Assembly (NCBI GenBank): GCA_963713625.1 | Contig: CAVQMN010000004.1 | Location: 496,001-560,000, forward strand | Origin: Bog-756 sp963713625 | Lineage (GTDB): Bacteria > Actinomycetota > Acidimicrobiia > Acidimicrobiales > RAAP-2 | Reading direction: 5' to 3' | DNA length: 64,000 bases | In this document: piece by piece, positions 33,032 through 41,738 of the stretch | How the letters are laid out: each line of letters begins with the position of its first letter | Position numbering within the stretch: position 1 is the stretch's first letter | Made by a program: the position numbers and the translations under genes | The notes under the pieces: model-generated | Told to the model about the DNA's origin: nothing | Database searches by the model: none | The model's input: only the letters and a program-made list of their open reading frames with translations

Positions 33032-36000
33032 TCAGGCCAGGATCCCCCGACGGGCTGATTCGACAAACGCCCCGATCGTCCCGATGAGGCGCATGTCTTC
33101 AACGGTTCGAGCTCGGCTGTCCAGCAGGTCTTCATTGCACACAACGCAGGCAAGGAATTGAGCCCGACTCAGGGCCACGTTCAGCCGGTTGCGGGAGAAT
33201 AGGAATTCCGGTCCCCTCGGCATGTCGTCCCCGGTCGACGTGGCCATGGTGAAGAAGACCACGGGTGCCTCTCTCCCTTGGAATTTGTCCACCGTGCCAA
33301 CCTTGACAGCTGCAGTGCGTTCGTCTTCAGCGAGCACTTCTCGTACCAGGTGGACCTGGTCGTTGTACGGGGCGACGACCATGAAGTCAGCAGGAGAGAG
33401 AACGGAACGCTCCCCATTCTCATGGGTCCACTCCCTTCCGAGCAGATCAAGGATGGCGTTGACCACCAGCGCAGCCTCCTCCGGTGACTCGGTGGATCTC
33501 CCCTCGTGATGGGCCTCGATCCACGCCAGCCCCGGTTCAACGCCGTCGATATTGCGGACAGCACATCCGGTATGGCTGCTGAGCCGTCCTTCATAGAACT
33601 GAGCTGAGATGAAATCGCAGATCGCTGGATGTAGTCGCCAGGTCACCGCAAGAAATACCCCTCGGGTAGGAGGAATGGTCGCAGCTGTGCCAAGGACATG
33701 CTCGAGCACGCTGGCCCCGGCACCATCCGGGTGCACGGCCTTGGAGACCTGGGCCAGCTGTAGCGGATCACCCAGAAGGATCATGTTCCGGGCTGATCTG
33801 GACGACACCACTGCGTCAGCCAATGCCAGCTGTCCGGCTTCGTCGATCACCAACACGTCCACCGGGGCGTCGTTCATCTGCGGCGAAGCGAAGAACCAAG
33901 GAGTTCCGGCTACCAGGTTGTACTTGGCATTGGCCGCGGCCGCATTGGAGCCTGGGTATTTGACTCCCACCAGAGGTCCGACCTGTGACTTGTTCGATAC
34001 CTTCTTACTGGCACACAGGAGTTCCAGCTGCCCTTTCTCTTCGAACACTGAGTGAACGGCCGCTTGCAAGTTGTCGATGGCGGCGTGACCAAACGCCGAG
34101 ATCCCCACTCTCCTGCCTGAGCAAATGAGCGAATGGATAATGTGCGCCCCCCGATAGGTCTTCCCCGTCCCCGGAGGCCCCTGGATGGCGACGAAGCTGG
34201 AGTCCAGATCGTCGACCCAGCCGAGGATGGATTCGACGTCATCTCGGAACAGACCGTCTATGGGGCCGGATCCCGGAAGAAACTTCGGTTCTGCCCGCTC
34301 CAGCAGAGCGATCGTGACCGGTTTGGGCGAACCGGCACCTGGCACCCCCAGCACCTGCCGGCCGAGCTCACCCAACACCGCTGGCTTGGGATCCGGACTG
34401 ACCCAGTCATTGGGGGTGAGAGCCCGCGGATAGTAGCCAGCATCCATTTGCTTCTCGTTCCAGCGCAGCGTGAGCGTGTGCTGGTCTCGGTCGGAGCCCA
34501 CCAGCTGGGCGAAGTCACTCTCACCCGGACCTCCAGCGATGAGAACGGATCCGCTGGTGAGGTCGTCAGCCAAAGGCTGATCCGGCCAGGAGAACACCGC
34601 ATTCGTGAGATCGCCTTTTTTCCCCTGCTGATCCTGAAGCTCTAGGAACGACAGGCCGGCCACCACATCCGGATCCTCCAGCAACTCGTGGGTGTCCGAC
34701 TCAAGCTTGGCGAACTTTGGTACAACGTCCGCCGATAGCTCCCGGCGCCAATACCCGAGAAGCTGCCCGAGGAGGTGTTCCATAGTCCCCGGATCCGAGG
34801 CCAGCAACTGCTCAACGAGAACATCCAGCTCGGGGTCGACGGCGTACCCATCGAGCACCGACTCGCGCCACTCGACGTCCTGCGGGCGGTGATCAAGAAG
34901 CCAGCCGTGGAGCGCCTGGGTGGCACGGACATCGTCTTCGTTGTACCGGGCGATGGCTGCAAGGAGGTCGGCATCGCCAGTGGTCATGTATCGGTCGTAG
35001 TCGACGACGGCTCCCGCACCCCCCTCGATGTCACCGTGGCGCTGATAGTCGGCCAGTACCTCCAGCGACTTCAATCCATAGGACTCCACACCGACCTGAA
35101 AGGCGTTGGTGCCCACCTTCATCAGGTCCACGAAGAGGCCGGTGTCATTGAGATGGGTGAACAGGGCCTCGCTGGGCCGTCCCAACGTCATTGATGCCAG
35201 CGCAGAACGCTCGGTGTGGTTGTAGTGATAGACGTGGAAGTCGGGATGCTCCTGGCGTCGTTGGTCGAAGAACTCCACGAGGGCATCTGCCGCCGCATCC
35301 TGGGCGTGGAGGTCGTGAGCCCATCGAGCCTCGTAGATCCATTGGCCATCGACCTGGTACCAGAGGCCGAACAGGAAGAACAGACCGGCGCTGGCCGTCC
35401 AGAAGGGATGGCCTTCGAGGTCGAAGTAGACGTCGCCGGGGTCAGGTTCGGGGAGGTAGGCGTAGCCGTGTCCCCACACCGGGTCCTCCCCGGGGGGAAC
35501 CCCACGGAAAGCCGGCCCCTCGCCCGGAGCTGCTCGAGAGACCACCTGGAGCTCGGCCTGCCGGCGGAGTCGATCGTGCCGGGCGGCTGAGACAGGTGGC
35601 GTGGGTCGAGCTACCTCGGACAGCTCGACCAACGTGACGATTGCGGCATCCTCGAACGCGTGCCTCTCCGTCTTCCGGATGCCGGCCACAAATTCGAGCG
35701 AGTCGGCGGCCCGCCAGGTGTTCTCGCACCGCTGGGAGTACTCGCAGAACTCGCAGTGCGAGTTCTTCTCCGGGCGCACCCCATCGATTGTGGGGTTGGC
35801 CAGCACCGCGGCCAACCGGTGACGGAGTCGTCTCCAGTAGGCGCCGAATTGCTCGACCTCGAGCGACTCGACGTTCCCAGATCCGAGCCACAGGTGCATT
35901 TTGTTCGGTGCTGATCCGGTCAGCGCCTCGATGGCGTCGGCGTAGAAGCAGAGCTGCAGGACATGGGCGGGCTTCGCCTCCAGCCGGGCCAGCTTGGCGT

Positions 36001-36382
36001 CGTAGGGCTCGTAGGGCGCATAGCCCTCGGTCGGTTCCGGCACCCGGACCAGGAAGTCGGCGATGCCTCGCAGGCCATCGTGGACCATCGGGAACTGGTA
36101 GATGACGTCCCAACCGTCACCCATGGGATTGCCTACCCGGCTGACCCACTGGGCGAAGGTCTCGTGGTCCTCCCGCCCCGGAGTCCGGAAGATGCTCAGA
36201 CCACGGGCTTCGAATTCGGCCAGGCAGGCTTCCTCGTGGGCCAGCCCCTTGGCCATGAGCAGCTCGGAAAATGAGTTCGGATGGTTCCGCGCTGCCGGTT
36301 GGCCGCCGAGTTTGACGGTCAGATAGAAGTCGCACTCCAGCCAGGCTGAGATGGTCGACGGAGAGAGAAGTGGGTCAGCCAT
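33032..36382 (-). CDS. TM0106-type RecB-like nuclease fused to SF1 helicase
   Basis: 1116 residues. The N-terminal part has a RecB-like nuclease layout with cysteines placed for a 4Fe-4S cluster (SAWLECDFY near residue 17; HCEFCEYSQRC near 214). A middle RNase H-like segment begins DVYFDLEGHPFW. The C-terminal half is an Upf1/Dna2-like SF1 helicase: AIQGPPGTGKTYRGAHI (Walker A), VLVIDEAGQLALADAV (DEAG), LLGDPLQLAQVS, TWRLHPAICDF, TVDKFQGREAPVV and FSRNRLNVALSRAQ. Likely ATP-driven strand processing with cleavage in repair or defence. ATG 36382 (MADPLLSPSTISAW) is preferred over GTG 36445. Confidence 0.9.
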   Translation of the reverse strand: MADPLLSPSTISAWLECDFYLTVKLGGQPAARNHPNSFSELLMAKGLAHEEACLAEFEARGLSIFRTPGREDHETFAQWVSRVGNPMGDGWDVIYQFPMVHDGLRGIADFLVRVPEPTEGYAPYEPYDAKLARLEAKPAHVLQLCFYADAIEALTGSAPNKMHLWLGSGNVESLEVEQFGAYWRRLRHRLAAVLANPTIDGVRPEKNSHCEFCEYSQRCENTWRAADSLEFVAGIRKTERHAFEDAAIVTLVELSEVARPTPPVSAARHDRLRRQAELQVVSRAAPGEGPAFRGVPPGEDPVWGHGYAYLPEPDPGDVYFDLEGHPFWTASAGLFFLFGLWYQVDGQWIYEARWAHDLHAQDAAADALVEFFDQRRQEHPDFHVYHYNHTERSALASMTLGRPSEALFTHLNDTGLFVDLMKVGTNAFQVGVESYGLKSLEVLADYQRHGDIEGGAGAVVDYDRYMTTGDADLLAAIARYNEDDVRATQALHGWLLDHRPQDVEWRESVLDGYAVDPELDVLVEQLLASDPGTMEHLLGQLLGYWRRELSADVVPKFAKLESDTHELLEDPDVVAGLSFLELQDQQGKKGDLTNAVFSWPDQPLADDLTSGSVLIAGGPGESDFAQLVGSDRDQHTLTLRWNEKQMDAGYYPRALTPNDWVSPDPKPAVLGELGRQVLGVPGAGSPKPVTIALLERAEPKFLPGSGPIDGLFRDDVESILGWVDDLDSSFVAIQGPPGTGKTYRGAHIIHSLICSGRRVGISAFGHAAIDNLQAAVHSVFEEKGQLELLCASKKVSNKSQVGPLVGVKYPGSNAAAANAKYNLVAGTPWFFASPQMNDAPVDVLVIDEAGQLALADAVVSSRSARNMILLGDPLQLAQVSKAVHPDGAGASVLEHVLGTAATIPPTRGVFLAVTWRLHPAICDFISAQFYEGRLSSHTGCAVRNIDGVEPGLAWIEAHHEGRSTESPEEAALVVNAILDLLGREWTHENGERSVLSPADFMVVAPYNDQVHLVREVLAEDERTAAVKVGTVDKFQGREAPVVFFTMATSTGDDMPRGPEFLFSRNRLNVALSRAQFLACVVCNEDLLDSRARTVEDMRLIGTIGAFVESARRGILA

Positions 36383-36537
36383 AGGTTCGGACCTGACCGT
36401 AACTGCTGGGGCCTGGCCGGCGGCGGTACCCAGGCAGATGGGCACGTTGAGCTGGGAGTTTCAAACCACATCTCTGTAATTGTCACACCGCCCTCGCATC
36501 CTTTGGGAGACAACCAATGGCGGAAGGAGCCAGGACC

Positions 36538-37443
36538 ATGCAGGTATTCACTATTGAGCTCGAGGTGGGCGATCATCAGGACATCGGGGGTCTGGGCGTG
36601 TTCCCGCTCACCGGAACCCCAATCGCCGGTCCGCCCTATCTCACCGGACCGGAAGCATTCGAGACGGGTCTCATCGAGGTGAGCGAACTCGATCCACCGG
36701 AGGTTCCCTCGCTGTTGGTCTCCAACCTTGGCGAGATGCCGATTCTGCTGGTGGAAGGCGAAATGCTGGTGGGTGGCGATCAGAACCGGACGATGAACGT
36801 GACGGTCCTCTGCCCCCCGAAGTCGGTCATCGTTGTTCCAGTCTCCTGCGTAGAAGCCGGCCGTTGGGGCGCGAGGCGAGCCATGTCGGCATCGTCGAGA
36901 CATGCTCCCGGCTCGCTCCGGTCAATCAAGACGTCGACGCTCAAGGCTCGAGGCGAGCACGATTCTGATCGACGGTCAAACCAGGCACGAGTATGGGAAG
37001 AGGTCACCCGGCAGTCTGAAGCCCATCGCGTCCACTCGAATACCTCAGCTATCGACGACGTTCAGGAGGAATTCGAGCTCAGCATCGCCGATGACCTCGA
37101 TCGCATCACCCCCGTGCCAAACCAGATCGGCGTGGTCTGCACCATCGACGGCGAGGTGGTCGGTCTCGACCTGTTCGACAAGCCCACAACCCTGGCCCGG
37201 TATCTCCGGGGCATCGTGGCCGGCCACGCTCTCGACGCCCACCGATCGACCAACTCGCGAGACGCCATTCGGGCCATCGAGCGCTTTCTGGCCAACGTCG
37301 ACGCCAGTGCGCAGGACGGCGGTGCCGGCGTAGGTCTGGGTGAAGAGATCGTTCTGCAGGGCCAACTGTCCGGCGTTGGTCTCTCCTATGACAAGGGGTT
37401 GGTCCACCTGGCTGCGTTCCCCAGTCAGGGTGAGGGCGGCTGA
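36538..37443 (+). CDS. ARPP-1 domain protein (DUF6569-like)
   Basis: 301 residues. MQVFTIELEVGDHQDIGGLGVFPL starts the domain; GLIEVSELDPPEVPSLLVSN, MPILLVEGEMLVGGDQNRTMNV and VIVVPVSCVEAGRWG follow. This is the ARPP-1 pattern (ARG/PARP-associated domain), with a C-terminal part (DDLDRITPVPNQIGVVCTID, GLDLFDKPTTLARYL) usual for the family. The domain is bioinformatically tied to stress or defence systems with ADP-ribose chemistry; no partner of that kind is adjacent. ATG 36538 is preferred because GGAAGGAG lies 8 nt upstream; ATG 36517 also has a GGGAGA. Confidence 0.82.
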   Translation: MQVFTIELEVGDHQDIGGLGVFPLTGTPIAGPPYLTGPEAFETGLIEVSELDPPEVPSLLVSNLGEMPILLVEGEMLVGGDQNRTMNVTVLCPPKSVIVVPVSCVEAGRWGARRAMSASSRHAPGSLRSIKTSTLKARGEHDSDRRSNQARVWEEVTRQSEAHRVHSNTSAIDDVQEEFELSIADDLDRITPVPNQIGVVCTIDGEVVGLDLFDKPTTLARYLRGIVAGHALDAHRSTNSRDAIRAIERFLANVDASAQDGGAGVGLGEEIVLQGQLSGVGLSYDKGLVHLAAFPSQGEGG

Positions 37444-37468
37444 GAGCGAAGTTCTGCGTTCGTTGCCC

Positions 37469-37870
37469 CTAAGCGTCAACTAGTGCCTCGTCGGAAGTCA
37501 GCGAGATTCCGAGGTTCATGAGGCGCATGTTCGTGACTGTCGACGAGGAACTAAGGACGTATCCGATATTCGGATCTCCGTCAACCGCTCTAACAAGGGT
37601 GCTGGCAAGGGTATCCAGAAGTTGTTGAAGTTCGGATTCGCTCGTCGCCTCGGATGAGTCCGCCGTTCTAAGCATGATCCAAACGTCACGGGCCGTTAAA
37701 CGGCCCAATTCCATGCAGTTGTTCGATAGACAGGCACACACCGACGCGGCGAGCCGAGCCATCCGCTCTCCGTTGTCGGCCAACTCGTCGATGGCCTGAG
37801 TGTCAACGGGTCCACCTGTATCGAAGATCGATCTGTAGTCCGCAAGGCAAAGAGGGAACGGGCATGCTGC
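37469..37870 (-). CDS. C-terminal part of the frameshifted Mrr-like nuclease gene
   Basis: Continuation of the upstream nuclease in another frame. From 37870 the frame reads PFPLCLADYRSIFDTGGPVD, then DELADNGERMARLAASVCACLS, DVWIMLRTADSSE and ends LTSDEALVDA. The ADYRSIFDTGGPVD stretch reads as natural continuation of the nuclease end (AVQLAGSCRQHA), while the parallel reading of the long frame (LRPSTSWPTTESGWLGSPRR) does not look like protein. An ATG at 37783 could start a 104-residue product, but no RBS is evident. Treated as part of one broken gene. Confidence 0.6.
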   Translation of the reverse strand, partial: AACPFPLCLADYRSIFDTGGPVDTQAIDELADNGERMARLAASVCACLSNNCMELGRLTARDVWIMLRTADSSEATSESELQQLLDTLASTLVRAVDGDPNIGYVLSSSSTVTNMRLMNLGISLTSDEALVDA

Positions 37871-38946
37871 CTACACGACCCGGCGAGCTGTACCGCCGAC
37901 AGAACAGCCACCCCGTGATCGCAAGCGCGATTCATCAGTCGACCCTCCGAAGGGTTTGGTGCAACCAACAACGCATAATCGGCATCATGTTTTGTTCGGT
38001 GCTCCACCAAGGTCGTCCAATCAACTTGATGCTCTCCTAGGGCGCCTGAGGCTGTTGTCTTCGCATCCACGGTTGATCTGTAAGCCTCATCTCTTCCCAA
38101 CGGGGCATCCACCAAGACATCCGTCTTTCCTGAGCCTCCTAACCATTCGGCCTCAAACCCCATAAAGGAGAAGGCGTCTCGAACAGCCCGTTCGAATCGG
38201 TCTGGGTCAGAACTATCGATCGACGCGCTGATCAATTCAGCTGACAGGATGTCGGCTGGTCCCGGCGCTGGTACTGGTTCGTCTACCGGGTGATAGCTCG
38301 AGGGCTGACTTGGAAAAACATTTTCGTTGACCTGCGATCCCGTCTCAGGCCGAAAGATCTCGAGCCGCGAGATCGCTTCCAATCCAGCAGGGGTGGCGGC
38401 TAAGCGGCCATCAGCGTCTGCACAAATGTATCCAGCCGATTGCAGCCACCCCCGTCGATTTGAGAGCTGCGTCTTCGTATCCCACACCAATCCGTACGCT
38501 GAATTTACGATGTAGAGAAGATCCTCGGTTGTCTTGGGTTCCTGAAGTTCAGCAATCATCTCGCCGATAAATCGACAACGACTGTGAAGTAGGGCGATCG
38601 CCAGGAAATCGTCTCCCGAATCGAGCCACCCACGAGCCCACGATCCCGTTTGACATGTGCCAGCCTCAACCTCGATGAATCCAGCCTTTCGAAGAAATGA
38701 CTCTCTCAGTCGACTGGCAGTGTCAGTGATGCTGAATCGTCGACACATCTGCGAGACAAGCTCACTTGATGTCGGTTTCAAATCGTCCACGTCTGTACAG
38801 ATGATCCTCAACGTGTTCAGGTATCCGTCGTATCCGCCAGGCATGGGCAGAACCCCTTTTGTCCGCTGCTCCCAGGAGAACGCGGGTGGAGACGGACTGG
38901 CATGCTCTGGTGTAGTGGCTGAAGGAACGAAAATCGCCTCGTCCAT
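37696..38946 (-). CDS. Mrr-like PD-(D/E)XK restriction endonuclease, frameshifted at its end
   Basis: Starts at ATG 38946 (GTG 38949 alternative). Residues about 30-220 hold winged-helix-like segments (GYLNTLRIICTDVDDL, RLRESFLRKAGFIEVEAG, SNRRGWLQSAGYICADADGR) as in Mrr-type N-terminal domains. A nuclease domain follows near residue 240: RFERAVRDAFSFMGFEAEWL, GKTDVLVDAP and YRSTVDAKTT, giving the D...D-x-K core. Only the part upstream of about 37860 is authentic; after CRQHA the frame becomes non-protein-like and the true tail continues at 37469-37870. Mrr-like enzymes cut modified foreign DNA. GC is lower than in flanking operons. Confidence 0.75.
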   Translation of the reverse strand: MDEAIFVPSATTPEHASPSPPAFSWEQRTKGVLPMPGGYDGYLNTLRIICTDVDDLKPTSSELVSQMCRRFSITDTASRLRESFLRKAGFIEVEAGTCQTGSWARGWLDSGDDFLAIALLHSRCRFIGEMIAELQEPKTTEDLLYIVNSAYGLVWDTKTQLSNRRGWLQSAGYICADADGRLAATPAGLEAISRLEIFRPETGSQVNENVFPSQPSSYHPVDEPVPAPGPADILSAELISASIDSSDPDRFERAVRDAFSFMGFEAEWLGGSGKTDVLVDAPLGRDEAYRSTVDAKTTASGALGEHQVDWTTLVEHRTKHDADYALLVAPNPSEGRLMNRACDHGVAVLSAVQLAGSCRQHARSLFALRTTDRSSIQVDPLTLRPSTSWPTTESGWLGSPRRCVPVYRTTAWNWAV

Positions 38947-39065
38947 CACTCAATTAAACTCTAATCGGCTACTTCGCGGCCACCCGATTCGACAGTCGGA
39001 TTGGCCTTGGTTTTGGCCGACACCCAGTTGCTCAAAATGAGTCGGTGCCTCGTTGTGCTTCCGAT

Positions 39066-39084
39066 CTCAGCTTCTCAGGCTGAG
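39066..39084. repeat. CTCAGC-type inverted repeat
   Basis: CTCAGC-TTCTCAG-GCTGAG, between the Mrr-like and GIY-YIG genes. 17 of 19 bases match the copy at 47248-47266, and both follow a GTGCCT word. Confidence 0.7.
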
Positions 39085-39149
39085 GTGGCAGGGTCACTGC
39101 AGCCCGGTGGCTGGCACCGTTGAGACCTCATTCACGAGCCAGTAGCCTT

Positions 39150-39641
39150 CTAAAGATTCGGCAGTAAGGGGGGGCCGGGATTAAGTTGAGGAGTGCCTGC
39201 CTCTCCCAGACCCTCCGAACGGAGGATCAGCTCTACCCGCCGTGCCGTGTTTCCATCCGGCGCAATCCAAACGCGGAAAGCAAGATGAGAACAAATGAAA
39301 TCGCGGGTCAGCCCGTCGAGAATCCGTGCACCCGACCGAAGCTCGGTCCGTTGGGTCTCTGTCAACTCGGGCACCACGAATCGATCGCAGATGTATATGT
39401 TGAATTGATCCCCGGATCGTCGGCCGCTCGCATGGCTCTTGAGTCGACCGAGGACGCCGGGGGCTCCGACAGCAACCAGGCTGTCCTGCCAGCTCATTCC
39501 GATATAGGTAAGTTGATCCCCGCGCCAAATGGCATAGACGCCAGGGCGACCCCTTTCGATGTCGACTGGCGGCCACTCACTGAATGAGTGCAGTTCGCCG
39601 GAACGCAGCTCTGCTCGGGCGGTGTCCACCTCAGACTGCAT
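39150..39641 (-). CDS. GIY-YIG nuclease-like protein
   Basis: 163 residues. RGRPGVYAIWRGDQLTYIGM supplies the GIY and YIG strands (here GVY and YIG) with usual spacing, followed by LGRLKSHASGRRSGDQF containing the expected Arg, a RRVELILRSEG helix with the catalytic-type Glu and a late TPQLN Asn. These are the metal-binding and catalytic landmarks of the GIY-YIG fold. There is no extra DNA-binding domain. It may cut DNA in defence or repair; genes around it support that. The 280-bp gap that follows (39642-39921) shows nothing further. Confidence 0.8.
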   Translation of the reverse strand: MQSEVDTARAELRSGELHSFSEWPPVDIERGRPGVYAIWRGDQLTYIGMSWQDSLVAVGAPGVLGRLKSHASGRRSGDQFNIYICDRFVVPELTETQRTELRSGARILDGLTRDFICSHLAFRVWIAPDGNTARRVELILRSEGLGEAGTPQLNPGPPLLPNL

Positions 39642-39921
39642 ACGAACTCCTCCAAGTCCAGGTGCAGAGTAACGCTAGTAAAGGATTGGGAGAGGTCCCG
39701 GTTTCCTAGTCGGCGGTGGGTGAGTTGCGACTCAGCCTCAGCTGGCATAGTTGAGAGCCGACTTGGCTGTCCTCGCCTTCCCGCCGGTCTGGGCGACGAA
39801 TTGCGGAATGACGCTCGGAAGGTCGCTGTTGGATTTGGCCATTCGCGCTCAAAATCTTAAGCGCGATTGTACCAACTTGGGCTAGCGTCATCCCTGTGAG
39901 TCCGACGGTGGAGGGGCACTG

Positions 39922-40359
39922 ATGCAGAATCCGATCGCGAGCATGTTCACTTGGCCGGCCGATGATCCGCAGCTGCTCGGAGGCCAGTGCAAGGGATGCG
40001 GGGCGGTCACGTTCCCGATGCAGTCGCGGTGCCCTCGCTGCGGCACCCAGAGCATGGCCGAACTCCCCCTACCCCGGCGCGGCACCCTTGTGTCTTGGAC
40101 GACCCAGGAGTTCCCGCCAAGCGTCGACTACGCGAATGATCCGACTGGTCAGTCCTTCGAGCCATTTGGGGTGGGGCTGGTGCAACTCGACGATGTGGTG
40201 CGCGTCGAGTCGCGGCTCACGACGTCCGATCCCCAAAAGCTCGACTTCGGTATGGACGTCGTGCTCCGAATCGTCCCGTTCTATGTCGACAACGACGGCA
40301 ACGAGATCATGACCTTCGCCTTCGCGCCCGTCGGCGCGCAAAACAGTGAGGAGCGTTGA
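39922..40359 (+). CDS. Zn-ribbon OB-fold (DUF35) protein, thiolase partner
   Basis: 145 residues. A rubredoxin-like zinc ribbon, GGQCKGCGAVTFPMQSRCPRC (CxxC-x11-CxxC, near residues 22-40), leads into an OB-fold: GTLVSWTTQEFPP, FEPFGVGLVQLDDVVRVESR. Such proteins bind acyl-CoA and form complexes with thiolase-like enzymes, for example in steroid side-chain retro-aldol cleavage. Its TGA abuts the thiolase ATG directly, so the two are co-translated. ATG 39922 has GGAGGGG upstream. The substrate is not predictable. Confidence 0.9.
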   Translation: MQNPIASMFTWPADDPQLLGGQCKGCGAVTFPMQSRCPRCGTQSMAELPLPRRGTLVSWTTQEFPPSVDYANDPTGQSFEPFGVGLVQLDDVVRVESRLTTSDPQKLDFGMDVVLRIVPFYVDNDGNEIMTFAFAPVGAQNSEER

Positions 40360-41502
40360 ATGGATGACGTCGCCATCATCGGTATCGGGCTGCACCCTTT
40401 CGGACGGCACGGCGACAAGTCCCCGTACGAGATGGCCGCCGATGCCGTAGAGCTGGCGTTGGCCGACGCAGGTGTGACGTGGAACGACGTCCAGTGCGCC
40501 TTCGGCGGGAGCTGGGGGGTCTGGACCGATCCGCTCACCGGTCTGGTCGGCCTCAGCGGCCTTCCGTTCATCCACGTGTTCAGCGCGTGCGCGACCGGGG
40601 CTGCCACGATCCAGCAGGCCGCAAACGCCATTCGCTCCGGCAATGGGGACATCGTAGTGGCTGTCGGCACGGATAAGCACGCTCGCGGCTCATTCAAGGG
40701 TGATCCGACGACCACAAACGTGCCCACCTGGTATCGGGAGAACGGGCAGTACGTCACCACCAAGTTCTTCGGCATGAAGATCAACAAGTACATGCACGAC
40801 CATGGCGTCTCCCCGACGACGTTGGCCAAGGTTGCAGCCAAGAATTACCGCAACGGCGCTCTCAATCCGAAGGCCTTCCGCCGAAAGCCAATCACTGAGG
40901 AGGAGATTCTCAGCTCCCCGATGCTCAACTACCCGCTTACCTCGTACATGTTCTGCGCTCCAGACGAGGGCGCCGCAGCGGTGGTTCTCTGTCGCGCCGA
41001 CATAGCTCACCGCTTCACGGATGCGCCGGTGTATGTAAAGGCGACAGCTATTCGCACACGCAACTACGGATCCTACGAGGTCAACACCACCTGGGCTCCT
41101 GTTGTGGAAGATGTTGCCCCGACTGTGTACGCATCGCGCGCCGCCTACGAAGACGCAGGGATCGGGCCCGAGGACGTTGACGTGATTCAGGTCCAGGACA
41201 CCGACGCCGGCGCTGAGGTCATCCATATGGCTGAGAACGGTTTCTGCGCTGACGGCGATCAGGAGAAGCTGCTCGCCGACGGCGCCACCGAGATCACGGG
41301 CCCCATGCCGATCAACACCGACGGCGGCCTCATCGCCAACGGAGAGCCAATCGGAGCCTCTGGCCTCCGCCAAGTTCACGAACTCGTGCTCCAGCTCCGC
41401 GGCCAGGCCGGCGACCGCCAAGTCCAGGGTGACCCACACGTCGGCTATGCCCAGGTCTACGGGGCTCCCGGCACCGCCGCGGTCACCATTCTCGCCCGGT
41501 GA
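40360..41502 (+). CDS. Thiolase-family protein (lipid-transfer/aldolase type)
   Basis: 380 residues. DDVAIIGIGLHPFGRHGDKS opens the thiolase fold; FIHVFSACATGAATIQQAAN holds the nucleophilic Cys position, and AVGTDKHARG follows. The C-terminal half has DVIQVQDTDAGAEVIHMAEN and NTDGGLIANGEPIGASGLRQ, where the GEPIGASG loop is standard for thiolase/SCP-x members. With its DUF35 partner it may be an Ltp2-like aldolase or a degradative thiolase acting on CoA esters of sterols or long acyl chains. No beta-oxidation gene is adjacent in the window. Confidence 0.9.
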   Translation: MDDVAIIGIGLHPFGRHGDKSPYEMAADAVELALADAGVTWNDVQCAFGGSWGVWTDPLTGLVGLSGLPFIHVFSACATGAATIQQAANAIRSGNGDIVVAVGTDKHARGSFKGDPTTTNVPTWYRENGQYVTTKFFGMKINKYMHDHGVSPTTLAKVAAKNYRNGALNPKAFRRKPITEEEILSSPMLNYPLTSYMFCAPDEGAAAVVLCRADIAHRFTDAPVYVKATAIRTRNYGSYEVNTTWAPVVEDVAPTVYASRAAYEDAGIGPEDVDVIQVQDTDAGAEVIHMAENGFCADGDQEKLLADGATEITGPMPINTDGGLIANGEPIGASGLRQVHELVLQLRGQAGDRQVQGDPHVGYAQVYGAPGTAAVTILAR

Positions 41503-41738
41503 GGACACGGTCGGTCTTCAGGCGCGAGCCTGCCCGGGGGTGAACTGTCCAGCCAGGTTGGGTAGTACGTAGGTAGACCGATTCACCACGGTTTTCCTGC
41601 ATTAGACGACGACCCAACGCTTGATTCTGGATTGCTGAGAACGAACCCTTCCATGCAGGCAGCGATTGCGGTAACCCATGGCGCCAGACCGACCAGACCG
41701 ACTCCACGTTTTATGGCATGGCCTCCGACTGGTCCGCC

